64,000 nucleotides of DNA from Eledone cirrhosa (GCA_964016885.1 OZ024741.1:415909081-415973080), one strand, 5' to 3'; positions 36,349 through 48,530 are shown, numbered from the stretch's first letter. Made by a program: numbers and translations. The notes: a model not told the origin generated them from the letters alone.

Positions 36349-36857
36349 ATGGCGTCTGTTATATTAACTGGGGTCTCTGTTGTATTAACTGGGGTCTCTG
36401 TTATATTAACTGGGGCCTCTGTTATATTAACTGGGGTCTCTGTTATATTAACTGGGGCCTATATTATATTAACTGGGCTCTGTTATATTAACTGGAGTCT
36501 CTGTTATATTAACTGGGTCTCTGTAATATTAAATGGCGTCTGTTATATTAACTGGGGTCTCTGTTATATTAACTGGGGTCTCTGTTATATTAACTGGGGC
36601 CTCTGTTATATTAACTGGGGTCTCTGTTATATTAACTGAGGTCTCTGTTATATTAACTGGGCTCTGTTATATTAACTGGTGTCTCTGTTATATTAACTGA
36701 GGTCTGTTATCTTAACTGGGGTCTCTGTTATATTAACTGGGTTCTCTGTTATATTAACTGGGGTCTGTTATTAACTGGGGCCTCTATTATATTAACTGAG
36801 GTCTCTGTTATATTAACTGGAGTCTCTGTTATATTAACTGGGTCTCTGTTATATTAA
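36349..36857 (+). repeat. Scrambled short HOR fragment (509 bp)
   Basis: Starts as an alpha HOR with TCTGTAATATTAAATGG at marker A, but breaks within the GGGGCCTATATT monomer into GGGCTCTG, GGAGTCTCTG and another TCTGTAATATTAAATGGCG (ATG 36533). It then breaks again into GGGCTCTG and a normal tail, so there are three marker A copies within 510 bp. This is the remnant of at least two unequal exchanges at the 2,020-bp duplication junction. Confidence 0.85.
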
Positions 36858-38368
36858 ATGGCGTCTGTTATATTAACTGGGGTCTCTGTTATATTAACTG
36901 GGGTCTCTGTTATATTAACTGAGGTCTCTGTTATATTAACTGGGGTCTCTGTTATATTAAATGGGGCCTCTATTATATTAACTGGGGCCTCTGTTATATT
37001 AACTGGGGTCTCTGTTATATTAACTGGGGTCTCTGTTATATTAAATAGGGCCTCTGTTATATTAACTGGGGTCTCTGTTATATTAACTGGGGCCTCTGTT
37101 ATATTAACTGGGGTCTCTGTTATATTAACTGGGGTCTCTGTCATGTTAACTGGGTATGTTATATTAACTGGGGCCTCTGTTATATTAACTGGAGCCTCTA
37201 TTATAGTAACTGGGGCCTCTGTTATATTAACTGGGGTCTCTGTTATATTAACTGGGGTCTCTGTTATATTAACTGGGGTCTCTATTATATTAACTGGGGT
37301 CTCTGTTATATTAACAGGGGTCTCTGTTATATTAACAGGGGTGTCTGTTATATTAACTGGGGTCTCTGTTATATTAACTGGGGTCTGTTATATTAACTGG
37401 GGTCTCTGTTATATTAACTGGGGTATCTGTTATATTAACTGGGGTATGTTATATTAACTGGGGTCTCTGTTATATTAACTGGGGTCTCTGTTATATTAAC
37501 TGGGGTATCGTATATTAACTGGGGTCTCTGTTATATTAACTGGGGCCTCTATTATATTAGCTGGGGCCACTGTTATATTAACTGGGGTCTCTGTTATAAT
37601 AACTGGGTTCAGTTATATTAACTGGGGTCTCTGTTATATTAACTGAGGTCTCTGTAATATTAACTGTGGCCTCTATTATATTAACTGGGGTCTCTGTTAT
37701 ATTAACTGGGGTCTCTGTTATATTAAATGGCGTCTGTTATATTAACTGGGGTCTCTGTTATATTAACTGAGGTCTCTGTTATATTAACTGGGGCCTCTGT
37801 TATATTAACTGGGGTCTGTTATTCACTGGGGCCTCTATTATATTAACTGAGGTCTCTGTTATAATAACTGGGGTCTGTTATTAACTGGGGCCTCTATTAT
37901 ATTAACTGAGGTCTCTTTTATATTAACTGGGGTCTGTTATTAACTGGGGCCTCTATTATATTAACTGAGGTCTCTGTTATATTAACTGGGGTCTGTTATT
38001 AACTGGGGCCTCTATTATATTAACTGGGGTCTCTGTTATATTAACTGGGGTCTCTGTTATATTAACTGGGGTCTGTTATATTAACTGGGGTCTTTGTTAT
38101 ATTAAGTAGGGACTCTTTTATATTAACTGGGGTCTGTTATCTTAACTGAGGTCTCTGTTATATTAACTGGGCTCTGTTATATTAACTGGGGTCTCTGTTA
38201 TATTAACTGAGGTCTGTTATCTTAACTGGGGTCTCTGTTATATTAACTGGGTTCTCTGTTATATTTTACTGGGGTCTGTTATTAACTGGCGCCTCTATTA
38301 TATTAACTGAGGTCTCTGTTATATTAACTGGAGTCTCTGTTATATTAACTGGGTCTCTGTAATATTAA
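36858..38368 (+). repeat. HOR block, gamma core (1,511 bp), copy of 34756-36348
   Basis: Gamma core lacking four monomers including the 19-bp TTCAG unit; the loss of 82 bp equals the shift from a 2,102- to a 2,020-bp offset against the upstream copy. GGGGTATCTG occurs near 37425 and TTATTCACTGGGG near 37820. Marker A at its end (38369) lies exactly 2,020 bp from 36349. Confidence 0.88.
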
Positions 38369-40064
38369 ATGGCGTCTGTTATATTAACTGGGGTCTCTGT
38401 TATATTAACTGGGGTCTCTGTTATATTAACTGGGGCCTCTGTTATATTAACTGGGGTCTCTGTTATATTAACTGGGGCCTATATTATATTAACTGGGGTC
38501 GCTGTTATATTAATTGGGGTCTCTGTTATATTAACTGGGGTCTCTGTTATATTAAATGGGGCCTCTATTATATTAACTGGGGCCTCTGTTATATTAACTG
38601 GGGTCTCTGTTATATTAACTGGGGTCTCTGTTATATTAACTAGGGCCTCTATTATATTAACTGAGGCCTCTGTTATATTAACTGGGGTCTCTGTTATATT
38701 AACTGGGTTCAGTTATATTAACTGGGGCCTCTGTTATATTAACTGGGGCCTCTGTTATATTAACTAGGGTCTCTGTAATATTAACTGGGGTCTCTGTCAT
38801 GTTAACTGGGGTATGTTATATTAACTGGGACCTCTGTTATATTAACTGGGGCCTCTATTATAGTAACTGGGGCCTCTGTTATATTAACTGGGGTCTCTGT
38901 TATATTAACTGGGTTCAGTTATATTAACTGGGGCCTCTGTTATATTAACTGGGGCCTCTATTATAGTAACTGGGGCCTCTGTTATATTAACTGGGGTCTC
39001 TGTTATATTAACTGGGGTCTCTGTTATATTAACTGGGGTCTCTATTATATTAACTGTGGTCTCTGTTATATTAACAGGGGTCTCTGTTATATTAACTGGG
39101 GTCTCTGTTATATTAACTGGGGTCTCTGTTATATTAACTGGGGTCTGTTATATTAACTGGGGTCTCTGTTATATTAACTGGGGTCTCTGTTATATTAACT
39201 GGGGTATCGTATATTAACTGGGGTCTCTGTTATATTAACTGGGGCCTCTATTATATTAGCTGGGGCCTCTGTTATATTAACTGGGGTCTCTGTTATATTA
39301 ACTGGGTTCAGTTATATTAACTGGGGTCTCTGTTATATTAACTGAGGTCTCTGTAATATTAACTGGGGCCTCTATTATATTAACTGGGGTCTCTGTTATA
39401 TTAACTGGGGTCTCTGTTATATTAACTGGGTCTCTGTTATATTAAATGGCATCTGTTATATTAACTGGGGTCTCTGTTATGTTAACTGAGGTCTCTGTTA
39501 TATTAACTGGGGCCTCTGTTATATTAACTGGGTCTGTTATTAACTGGGGCCTCTATTATATTAACTGAGGTCTCTGTTATAATAACTGGGGTCTGTTATT
39601 AACTGGGGCCTCTATTATATTAACTGACGTCTCTGTTATATTAACTGGGGTCTGTTATTAACTGGGGCCTCTATTATATTAACTGAGGTATCTGTTATAT
39701 TAACCGGGGTCTGTTATTAACTGGGGCCTCTATTATATCAACTGGGGTCTCTGTTATATTAACTGGGGTCTCTGTTATAGTAACTGGGGTCTGTTATATT
39801 AACTGGGGTCTCTGTTATATTAACTGGGGTCTCTGTTATATTAACTGGGGTCTGTTATCTTAACTGAGGTCTCTGTTACATTAACTGGGCTCTGTTATAT
39901 TAACTGGGGTCTCTGTTATATTAACTGAGGTCTGTTATCTTAACTGGGGTCTCTGTTATATTAACTGGGTTCTCTGTTATATTAACTGGGGTCTGTTATT
40001 AACTGGGGCCTCTATTATATTAACTGAGGTCTCTGTTATATTAACTGGGTCTCTGTTATATTAA
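38369..40064 (+). repeat. HOR block, alpha core (1,696 bp)
   Basis: Alpha core preceded by TCTGTAATATTAAATGGCG. The second half is of a new kind shared with 41-48 kb and 55 kb: AAATGGCATCTG (ATG 39446), TTATGTTAACTGAGG, ACTGGGTCTGTTATTAAC, ACTGACGTCTCTG, GAGGTATCTG, TTATATCAACTGGGG and TTACATTAAC. ACCGGGG near 39703 is private. Confidence 0.86.
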
Positions 40065-42500
40065 ATGGCGTCTGTTATATTAACTGGGGTCTCTGTTATA
40101 TTAACTGGGGTCTCTGTTATATTAACTGGGGGCCTCTGTTATAATAACTGAGGTCTCTGTTATATTAACTGGGGTCTCTGTTATATTAACTGGGGCCTCT
40201 ATTATATTAACTGGGGTCGCTGTTATATTAACTGGGGTCTCTGTTATATTAACTGGGGTGTCTGTTATATTAACTAGGGCCTCTATTATATTAACTGGGG
40301 CCTCTGTTATATTAACTGGGGTCTCTGTTATATTAACTGGGTTCAGTTATATTAACTGGGGCCTCTGTTATATTAACTGGGGCCTCTGTTATATTAACTG
40401 GGGTCTCTGTTATATTAACTGGGGTCTCTGTTATATTAACTGGGGTCTCTATTATATTAACTGGGGTCTGTTATTAACTGGCGCCTCTATTATATTAACT
40501 GAGGTCTGTTATCTTAACTGGGGTCTCTGTTATATTAACTGCGTTCTCTGTTATATTTTACTGGGGTCTGTTATTAACTGGCGCCTCTATTATATTAACT
40601 GAGGTCTCTGTTATATTAACTGGAGTCTCTGTTATATTAACTGGGGTCTCTGTTATATTAACTGGGGTCTCTGTTATATTAACTGGGGCCTCTGTTATAT
40701 TAACTGGGGTCTCTGTTATATTAACTGGGGCCTATATTATATTAACTGGGGTCGCTGTTATATTAATTGGGGTCTCTGTTATATTAACTGGGGTCTCTGT
40801 TATATTAAATGGGGTCTCTGTTATATTAACTGGGGTCTCTGTTATATTAACTAGGGCCTCTATTATATTAACTGAGGCCTCTGTTATATTAACTGGGGTC
40901 TCTGTTATATTAACTGGGTTCAGTTATATTAACTGGGGCCTCTGTTATATTAACTGGGGCCTCTGTTATATTAACTGGGGTCTCTGTAATATTAACTGGG
41001 GTCTCTGTCATGTTAACTGGGGTATGTTATATTAACTGGGACCTCTGTTATATTAACTGGGGCCTCTATTATAGTAACTGGGGCCTCTGTCATATTAACT
41101 GGGGTCTCTGTTATATTAACTGGGTTCAGTTATATTAACTGGGGCCTCTGTTATATTAACTGGGGCCTCTATTATAGTAACTGGGGCCTCTGTTATATTA
41201 ACTGGGGTCTCTGTTATATTAACTGGGGTCTCTGTTATATTAACTGGGGTCTCTATTATATTAACTGTGGTCTCTGTTATATTAACAGGGGTCTCTGTTA
41301 TATTAACTGGGGTCTCTGTTATATTAACTGGGGTCTCTGTTATATTAACTGGGGTCTGTTATATTAACTGGTGTCTCTGTTATATTAACTGGGGTCTCTG
41401 TTATATTAACTGGGGTATCGTATATTAACTGGGGTCTCTGTTATATTAACTGGGGCCTCTATTATATTAGCTGGGGCCTCTGTTATATTAACTGGGGTCT
41501 CTGTTATATTAACTGGGTTCAGTTATATTAACTGGGGTCTCTGTTATATTAACTGAGGTCTCTGTAATATTAACTGGGGGCTCTATTATATTAACTGGGG
41601 TCTCTGTTATATTAACTGGGGTCTCTGTTATATTAACTGGGTCTCTGTTATATTAAATGGCATCTGTTATATTAACTGGGGTCTCTGTTATGTTAACTGA
41701 GGTCTCTGTTATATTAACTGGGGCCTCTGTTATATTAACTGGGTCTGTTATTAACTGGGGCCTCTATTATATTAACTGAGGTCTCTGTTATAATAACTGG
41801 GGTCTGTTATTAACTGGGGCCTCTATTATATTAACTGACGTCTCTGTTATATTAACTGGGGTCTGTTATTAACTGGGGCCTCTATTATATTAACTGAGGT
41901 ATCTGTTATATTAACTGGGGTCTGTTATTAACTGGGGCCTCTATTATATCAACTGGGGTCTCTGTTATATTAACTGGGGTCTCTGTTATATTAACTGGGG
42001 TCTGTTATATTAACTGGGGTCTCTGTTATATTAACTGGGGTCTCTGTTATATTAACTGAGGTCTGTTATATTAACTGGGGTCTCTGTTATATTAACTGGG
42101 TTCTCTGTTATATAAACTGGGGTCTGTTATTAACTGGGGCCTCTATTATATTAACTGAGGTCTCTGTTATATTAACTGGGTCTCTGTTATATTAAATGGC
42201 GTCTGTTATATTAACTGGGGTCTCTGTTATATTAACTGGGGTCTCTGTTATATTAACTGGGGCCTCTGTTATAATTACTGAGGTCTCTGTTATATTAACT
42301 GGGGTCTCTGTTATATTAACTGGGGCCTCTATTATATTAACTGGGGTCGCTGTTATATTAACTGGGGTCTCTGTTATATTAACTGGGGTCTCTGTTATAT
42401 TAACTAGGGCCTCTATTATATTAACTGGGGCCTCTGTTATAATAACTGGGGTCTCTGTTATATTAACTGGGTTCAGTTATATTAACTGGGGCCTCTGTTA
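38400..42500 (+). repeat. Tandem duplication, unit 2,211 bp
   Basis: The GTCATG landmark (38798/41009) and AAATGGCATCTG (39446/41657) are both 2,211 bp apart. The offset falls to 2,131 bp at marker A 40065/42196, since about four monomers of tail are absent in the second copy. The junction lies in the mixed tail sequence at about 40.45-40.65 kb. Confidence 0.86.
40065..42195 (+). repeat. Composite HOR block, delta then alpha core (2,131 bp)
   Basis: Begins with a short delta-like core (ACTGGGGGCC, ATAATAACTGAGG, TCGCTG). It then breaks near 40.45 kb into trimer and tail fragments (GGCGCCTCTA twice, ACTGCGTTCTCTG), and resumes with an alpha core at about 40.63 kb that has no marker A. The remainder repeats 38.4-40.0 kb at an offset of 2,211 bp, for example AAATGGCATCTG at 39446 and 41657. 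Confidence 0.85.
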
Positions 42501-43475
42501 TATTAACTGGGGCCTCTGTTATATTAACTGGGGTCTCTGTCTTGTTAACTGGGGTATGTTATATTAACTGGGACCTCTGTTATATTAACTGGGGCCTCTA
42601 TTATAGTAACTGGGCCTCTGTTATATTAACTGGGGTCTCTGTTATATTAACTGGGGTCTCTGTTATATTAACTGGGGTCTCTATTATATTAACTGGGGTC
42701 TCTGTTATATTAACTGGGGTATGTTATATTAACTGGGGTCTCTGTTATATTAACTGGGTCCTCTTTTATATTAACTGGGGCCTCTATTATATTAACTGGG
42801 GTATGTTATATTAACTGGGGCCTCTGTTATATTAACTGGGGCCTCTGTTATATTAACTGAGGTCTCTGTTATATTAACTGGGGTCTCTATTATATTAACT
42901 GGGGCCTCTGTTATATTAACTGGGGTATGTTATATTAACTGGGGTCTCTGTTATATTAACTGGGTCCTCTTTTATATTAACTGGGGCCTCTATTATATTA
43001 ACTGGGGTATGTTATATTAACTGGGGCCTCTGTTATATTAACTGGGGCCTCTGTTATATTAACTGAGGTCTCTGTTATATTAACTGGGGTCTCTATTATA
43101 TTAACTGGGGCCTCTATTATATTAACTGGGGTCGCTGTTATATTAACTGGGGTCTCTGTTATATTAACTGGGGTCTCTGTTATATCAACTGGGGCCTCTA
43201 TTATATTTACTGGGGCCTCTGTTATATTAACTGGGGTCTCTGTTATATTAACTGGCTTCTTTTATATTAACTGGGGCCTCTGTTATATTAACTGGGGCCT
43301 CTGTTATATTAACTGGGGCCTCTGTTATATTAACTGGGGCCTCTATTATATTAACTGAGGTCTCTGTTATATTAACTGGGGTCTGTTATTAACTGGGGCC
43401 TCTATTATATTAACTGAGGTCTCTGTTATATTAACTGGAGTCTCTGTTATATTAACTGGGTCTCTGTTATATTAA
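42196..43475 (+). repeat. HOR block, delta core (1,280 bp) with 206-bp duplication
   Basis: Delta core: ATAATTACTGAGG or ATAATAACTG monomers, TCGCTG, ACTAGGG, then GTCTTGTTAAC (GTCATG elsewhere), ACTGGGACC and ACTGGGCCTCTG. A GGTCCTCTTTTATATT landmark occurs at 42759 and 42965, marking a 206-bp tandem duplication. It ends with TTATATCAACTGG, TTATATTTACTGG and GGCTTCTTTTATATT monomers. Confidence 0.86.
42716..43130 (+). repeat. 206-bp tandem duplication
   Basis: GGGGTATG, GGTCCTCTTTTATATT, GGGGCCTCTA, GGGGTATG, GGGGCCTCTG and GAGGTCTCTG occur twice in the same order; the TCCTCTTT landmark is at 42759 and 42965. Confidence 0.85.
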
Positions 43476-43900
43476 ATGGCGTCTGTTATTAACTGGGGCC
43501 TCTATTATATTAACTGGGGTCTCTGTTATATTAACTGGGGTCTCTGTTATATTAACTGAGGTCTGTTATCTTAACTGGGGTCTCTGTTATATTAACTGGG
43601 TTCTCTGTTATATTAACTGGGGTCTGTTATTAACTGGGGCCTCTATTATATTAACTGAGGTCTCTGTTATATTAACTGGAGTCTCTGTTATATTAACTGG
43701 GTCTCTGTTATATTAAATGGCGTCTGTTATATTAACTGGGGTCTCTGTTATATTAACTGGGGTCTCTGTTATATTAACTGGGGTCTCTGTTATATTAACT
43801 GGGGTCTCTGTTATATTAACTGGGGCCTCTATTATATTAACTGGGGTCGCTGTTATATTAAATGGGGTCTCTGTTATATTAACTGGGGTCTCTGTTATAT
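43000..43900 (+). repeat. Segment repeated 3,038 bp downstream (46.04-46.94 kb)
   Basis: Marker A copies at 43476/46514 and 43717/46755 are exactly 3,038 bp apart. The TTATATCAACTGG, TTATATTTACTG and CTTCTTTTATATT monomers before them and the 147-bp heptamer after them are shared. ACTGCGGCC and ACTGATGTC are private to the downstream copy. Confidence 0.86.
43476..43716 (+). repeat. Core-less mini HOR block (241 bp)
   Basis: Marker A (AAATGGCGTCTG) runs directly into TTATTAAC, then a tail of GAGGTCTGTTATCTT, GGGTTCTCTG, TTATTAAC, GGAGTCTCTG and GGGTCTCTG to the next marker A. An identical-length block is at 46514-46754. Confidence 0.86.
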
Positions 43901-44820
43901 TAACTGGGGTCTCTGTTATATTAACTGGGGTCTCTGTTATATTAACTGGGGTCTCTGTTATATTAACTTGGGCCTCTATTATATTAACTGGGGTCGCTGT
44001 TATATTAAATGGGGTCTCTGTTATATTAACTGGGGTCTCTGTTATATTAACTGGGGCCTCTATTATATTAGCTGGGGCCACTGTTATATTAACTGGGGTC
44101 TCTGTTATAATAACTGGGTTCAGTTATATTAACTGGGGTCTCTGTTATATTAACTGAGGTCTCTGTAATATTAACTGTGGCCTCTATTATATTAACTGGT
44201 GTCTCTGTTATATTAACTGGGGTCTCTGTTATATTAAATGGCGTCTGTTATATTAACTGGGGTCTCTGTTATATTAACTGAGGTCTCTGTTATATTAACT
44301 GGGGCCTCTGTTATATTAACTGGGGTCTGTTATTAACTGGGGCCTCTATTATATTAACTGAGGTCTCTTTTATATTAACTGGGGTCTGTTATTAACTGGG
44401 GCCTCTATTATATTAATTGAGGTCTCTGTTATATTAACTGGGGTCTGTTATTAACTGGGGCCTCTATTATATTAACTGGGGTCTCTGTTATATTAACTGG
44501 GGTCTCTGTTATATTAACTGGGGTCTGTTATATTAACTGGGGTCTCTGTTATATTAAGTGGGTTTTTTTTTATATTAACTGGGGTCTGTTATCTTAACTG
44601 AGGTCTCTGTTATATTAACTGGGCTCTGTTATATTAACTGGGGTCTCTGTTATATTAACTGAGGTCTGTTATCCTAACTGGGGTCTCTGTTATATTAACT
44701 GGGTTCTCTGTTATATTTTACTGGGGTCTGTTATTAACTGGCGCCTCTATTATATTAACTGAGGTCTCTGTTATATTAACTGGAGTCTCTGTTATATTAA
44801 CTGGGTCTCTGTTATATTAA
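43717..44820 (+). repeat. HOR block, zeta core with 147-bp heptamer (1,104 bp)
   Basis: The core contains GCCTCTATTATATT-TCGCTG-AAATGGGG twice, 147 bp apart (43825 and 43972), that is, a tandem copy of seven monomers. It then jumps to TTAGCTGGGGCCACTG, ATAATAACTGGGTTCAG and a gamma-like second half with AAATGGCGTCTG (ATG 44238). The longest pyrimidine homopolymer of the window, nine T, is at 44563-44571. Confidence 0.86.
43825..44118 (+). repeat. 147-bp heptamer tandem duplication
   Basis: Seven 21-bp monomers beginning GGGGCCTCTA, TCGCTG, AAATGGGG are repeated at 43825 and 43972. The second copy has ACTTGGGCC in place of ACTGGGGCC and differs toward its end. The same arrangement is in the zeta core at 46.84-47.1 kb. 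Confidence 0.8.
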
Positions 44821-46513
44821 ATGGCGTCTGTTATATTAACTGGGGTCTCTGTTATATTAACTGGGGTCTCTGTTATATTAACTGGGGCCTCTGTTATATT
44901 AACTGGGGTCTCTGTTATATTAACTGGGGTCGCTGTTATATTAATTGGGGTCTCTGTTATATTAACTGGGGTCTCTGTTATATTAAATGGGGCCTCTATT
45001 ATATTAACTGGGGCCTCTGTTATATTAACTGGGGTCTCTGTTATATTAACTGGGGTCTCTGTTATATTAACTAGGGCCTCTATTATATTAACTGAGGCCT
45101 CTGTTATATTAACTGGGGTCTCTGTTATATTAACTGGGTTCAGTTATATTAACTGGGGCCTCTGTTTTATTAACTGGGGCCTCTGTTATATTAACTGGGG
45201 TCTCTGTAATATTAACTGGGGTCTCTGTCATGTTAACTGGGGTATGTTATATTAACTGGCACCTCTGTTATATTAACTGGGGCCTCTATTATAGTAACTG
45301 GGGCCTCTGTTATATTAACTGGGGTCTCTGTTATATTAACTGGGTTCAGTTATATTAACTGGGGCTTCTGTTATATTAACTGGGGCCTCTATTATAGTAA
45401 CTGGGGCCTCTGTTATATTAACAGGGGCCTCTGTTATATTAACTGGGGTCTCTGTTATATTAACTGGGGTCTCTGTTATATTAACTGGGGTCTCTATTAT
45501 ATTAACTGTGGTCTCTGTTATATTAACAGGGGTCTCTGTTATATTAACTGGGGTCTCTGTTATATTAACTGGGGTCTCTGTTATATTAACTGGGGTCTCT
45601 GTTATATTAACTGGGGTCTCTGTTATATTAACTGGGGTCTCTGTTATATTAACTGGGGTATCGTATATTAACTGGGGTCTCTGTTATATTAACTGGGGCC
45701 TCTATTATATTAGCTGGGGCCTCTGTTATATTAACTGGGGTCTCTGTTATATTAACTGGGTTCAGTTATATTAACTGGGGTCTCTGTTATATTAACTGAC
45801 GTCTCTGTAATATTAACTGGGGCCTCTATTATATTAACTGGGGTCTCTGTTATATTAACTGGGGTCTCTGTTATATTAACTGGGTCTCTGTTATATTAAA
45901 TGGCATCTGTTATATTAACTGGGGTCTCTGTTATATTAACTGAGGTCTCTGTTATATTAACTGGGGCTTCTGTTATATTAACTGGGTCTGTTATTAACTG
46001 GGGCCTCTATTATATTAACTGAGGTCTCTGTTATAATAACTGGGGTATGTTATATTAACTGGGGTCTCTGTTATATTAACTGGGGCCTCTGTTATATTAA
46101 CTGAGGTCTCTGTTATATTAACTGGGGTCTCTATTATATTAACTGGGGCCTCTATTATATTAACTGGGGTCGCTGTTATATTAACTGGGGTCTCTGTTAT
46201 ATTAACTGGGGTCTCTGTTATATCAACTGGGGCCTCTATTATATTTACTGCGGCCTCTGTTATATTAACTGGGGTCTCTGTTATATTAACTGGCTTCTTT
46301 TATATTAACTGGCGCCTCTGTTATATTAACTGGGGCCTCTGTTATATTAACTGGGGCCTCTGTTATATTAACTGGGGCCTCTATTATATTAACTGATGTC
46401 TCTGTTATATTAACTGGGGTCTGTTATTAACTGGGGCCTCTATTATATTAACTGAGGTCTCTGTTATATTAACTGGAGTCTCTGTTATATTAACTGGGTC
46501 TCTGTTATATTAA
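44821..46513 (+). repeat. HOR block, alpha-like core (1,693 bp)
   Basis: Alpha core without the GGGGCCTATATT monomer. Contains ACTGGCACC, TCTGTTTTATT and ACAGGGGCC as private changes. It has a run of eight near-identical consensus monomers at about 45.52-45.66 kb, then TATCGTATATT and AAATGGCATCTG (ATG 45900). Near 46.04 kb ATAATAACTGGGGTATG joins to the section that also ends the 42196 block (TTATATCAACTGG, TTATATTTACTGCGG, CTTCTTTTATATT). Confidence 0.84.
45520..45660 (+). repeat. Run of near-perfect consensus monomers
   Basis: After one ACAGGGG monomer, seven consecutive monomers ending in GGGGTCTCTG follow without variants, up to the TATCGTATATT marker. It is among the longest unvaried runs in the window and suggests recent local expansion by slippage. 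Confidence 0.75.
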
Positions 46514-46754
46514 ATGGCGTCTGTTATTAACTGGGGCCTCTATTATATTAACTGGGGTCTCTGTTATATTAACTGGGGTCTCTGTTATATTAACTGAGGT
46601 CTGTTATCTTAACTGGGGTCTCTGTTATATTAACTGGGTTCTCTGTTATATTAACTGGGGTCTGTTATTAACTGGGGCCTCTATTATATTAACTGAGGTC
46701 TCTGTTATATTAACTGGAGTCTCTGTTATATTAACTGGGTCTCTGTTATATTAA
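46514..46754 (+). repeat. Core-less mini HOR block (241 bp), copy of 43476-43716
   Basis: Same marker A to TTATTAAC fusion and same tail as the block 3,038 bp upstream. The next marker A, at 46755, reads AAATGGCGTATG rather than AAATGGCGTCTG. Confidence 0.86.
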
Positions 46755-47912
46755 ATGGCGTATGTTATATTAACTGGGGTCTCTGTTATATTAACTGGGG
46801 TCTCTGTTATATTAACTGGGGTCTCTGTTATATTAACTGGGGCCTCTATTATATTAACTGGGGTCGCTGTTATATTAAATGGGGTCTCTGTTATATTAAC
46901 TGGGGTCTCTGTTATATTAACTGGGGTCTCTGTTATATTAACTGGGGTCTCTGTTATATTAACTGGGGTCTCTGTTATATTAACTGGGGCCTCTATTATA
47001 TTAACTGGGGTCGCTGTTATATTAAATGGGGTCTCTGTTATATTAACTGGGGTCTGTTATATTAACTGGGGTCTCTGTTATATTAACTGGGGCCTCTATT
47101 ATATTAGCTGGGGCCTCTGTTATATTAACTGGGGTCTCTGTTATATTAACTGGGTTCAGTTATATTAACTGGGGTCTCTGTTATATTAACTGAGGTCTCT
47201 GTAATATTAACTGGGGCCTCTATTATATTAACTGGGGTCTCTGTTATATTAACTGGGGTCTCTGTTATATTAACTGGGTCTCTGTTATATTAAATGGCAT
47301 CTGTTATATTAACTGGGGTCTCTGTTATATTAACTGAGGTCTCTGTTATATTAACTGGGGCCTCTGTTATATTAACTGGGTCTGTTATTAACTGGGGCCT
47401 CTATTATATTAACTGAGGTCTCTGTTATAATAACTGGGGTCTGTTATTAACTGGGGCCTCTATTATATTAACTGACGTCTCTGTTATATTAACTGGGGTC
47501 TGTTATTAACTGGGGCCTCTATTATATTAACTGAGGTATCTGTTATATTAACTGGGGTCTGTTATTAACTGGGGCCTCTATTATATCAACTGGGGTCTCT
47601 GTTATATTAACTGGGGTCTCTGTTATATTAACTGGGGTCTGTTATATTAACTGGGGTCTCTGTTATATTAACTGGGGTCTCTGTTGTATTAACTGGGGTC
47701 TGTTATCTTAACTGAGGTCTCTGTTACATTAACTGGGCTCTGTTATATTAACTGGGGTCTCTGTTATATTAACTGAGGTCTGTTATCTTAACTGGGGTCT
47801 CTGTTATATTAACTGGGTTCTCTGTTATATTAACTGGGGTCTGTTATTAACTGGGGCCTCTATTATATTAACTGAGGTCTCTGTTATATTAACTGTGTCT
47901 CTGTTATATTAA
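46755..47912 (+). repeat. HOR block, zeta core with 147-bp heptamer (1,158 bp)
   Basis: Zeta core with the same 147-bp heptamer duplication as at 43717. It then joins to TTAGCTGGGGCCTCTG, a TTCAG section and the second half with AAATGGCATCTG (ATG 47294), ACTGACGTC, GAGGTATCTG, TTATATCAACTGG, TTGTATTAAC and TTACATTAAC. From about 47.06 kb onward it matches sequence 8,550 bp downstream. Confidence 0.86.
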
Positions 47913-48530
47913 ATGGCGTCTGTTATATTAACTGGGGTCTCTGTTATATTAACTGGGGTCTCTGTTATATTAACTGGGGCCTCTGTTATAATAACTGAGG
48001 TCTCTGTTATATTAACTGGGGTCTCTGTTATATTAACTGGGGCCTCTATTATATTAACTGGGGTCGCTGTTATATTAATTGGGGTCTCTGTTATATTAAC
48101 TGGGGTCTCTGTTATATTAAATGGGGCCTCTATTATATTAACTGGGGTCTCTGTTATATTAACTGGGGTCTCTGTTATATTAACTGGCGTCTCTGTTATA
48201 TTAACTAGGGCCTCTATTATATTAACTGGGGCCTCTGTTATATTAACTGGGGTCTCTGTTATATTAACTGGGTTCATTTATATTAACTGGGGCCTCTGTT
48301 ATATTAACTGGGGCCTCTGTTATATTAACTGGGGCCTCTGTTATATTAACTGGGGTCTCTGTCATGTTAACTGGGGTATGTTATATTAACTGGGACCTCT
48401 GTTATATTAACTGGGGCCTCTATTATATTAACTGGGCCTCTGTTATATTAACTGGGGTCTCTGTTATATTAACTGGGGTCTCTGTTATATTAACTGGGGT
48501 CTCTATTATATTAACTGGGGTCTCTGTTAT
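47060..48530 (+). repeat. Segment repeated 8,550 bp downstream (55.61-57.08 kb)
   Basis: The TTCAG landmark (47155/55705), AAATGGCATCTG (47294/55844) and marker A (47913/56463) all sit exactly 8,550 bp apart, so about 1.47 kb is collinear without net length change. Substitutions differ, for example TTGTATT and TTACATT only in the upstream copy. Confidence 0.88.

Larger units (their letters stand above)
34600..38470 (+). repeat. Tandem duplication, unit 2,020 bp (gamma + alpha)
   Basis: AAATGGCGTCTG at 35707/37727, TTATTCACTGGGG and marker A at 36349/38369 are each 2,020 bp apart. At the gamma core start the offset is 2,102 bp because four monomers are missing from the second core. The copies are separated by the scrambled 36349-36857 fragment. 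Confidence 0.88.
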
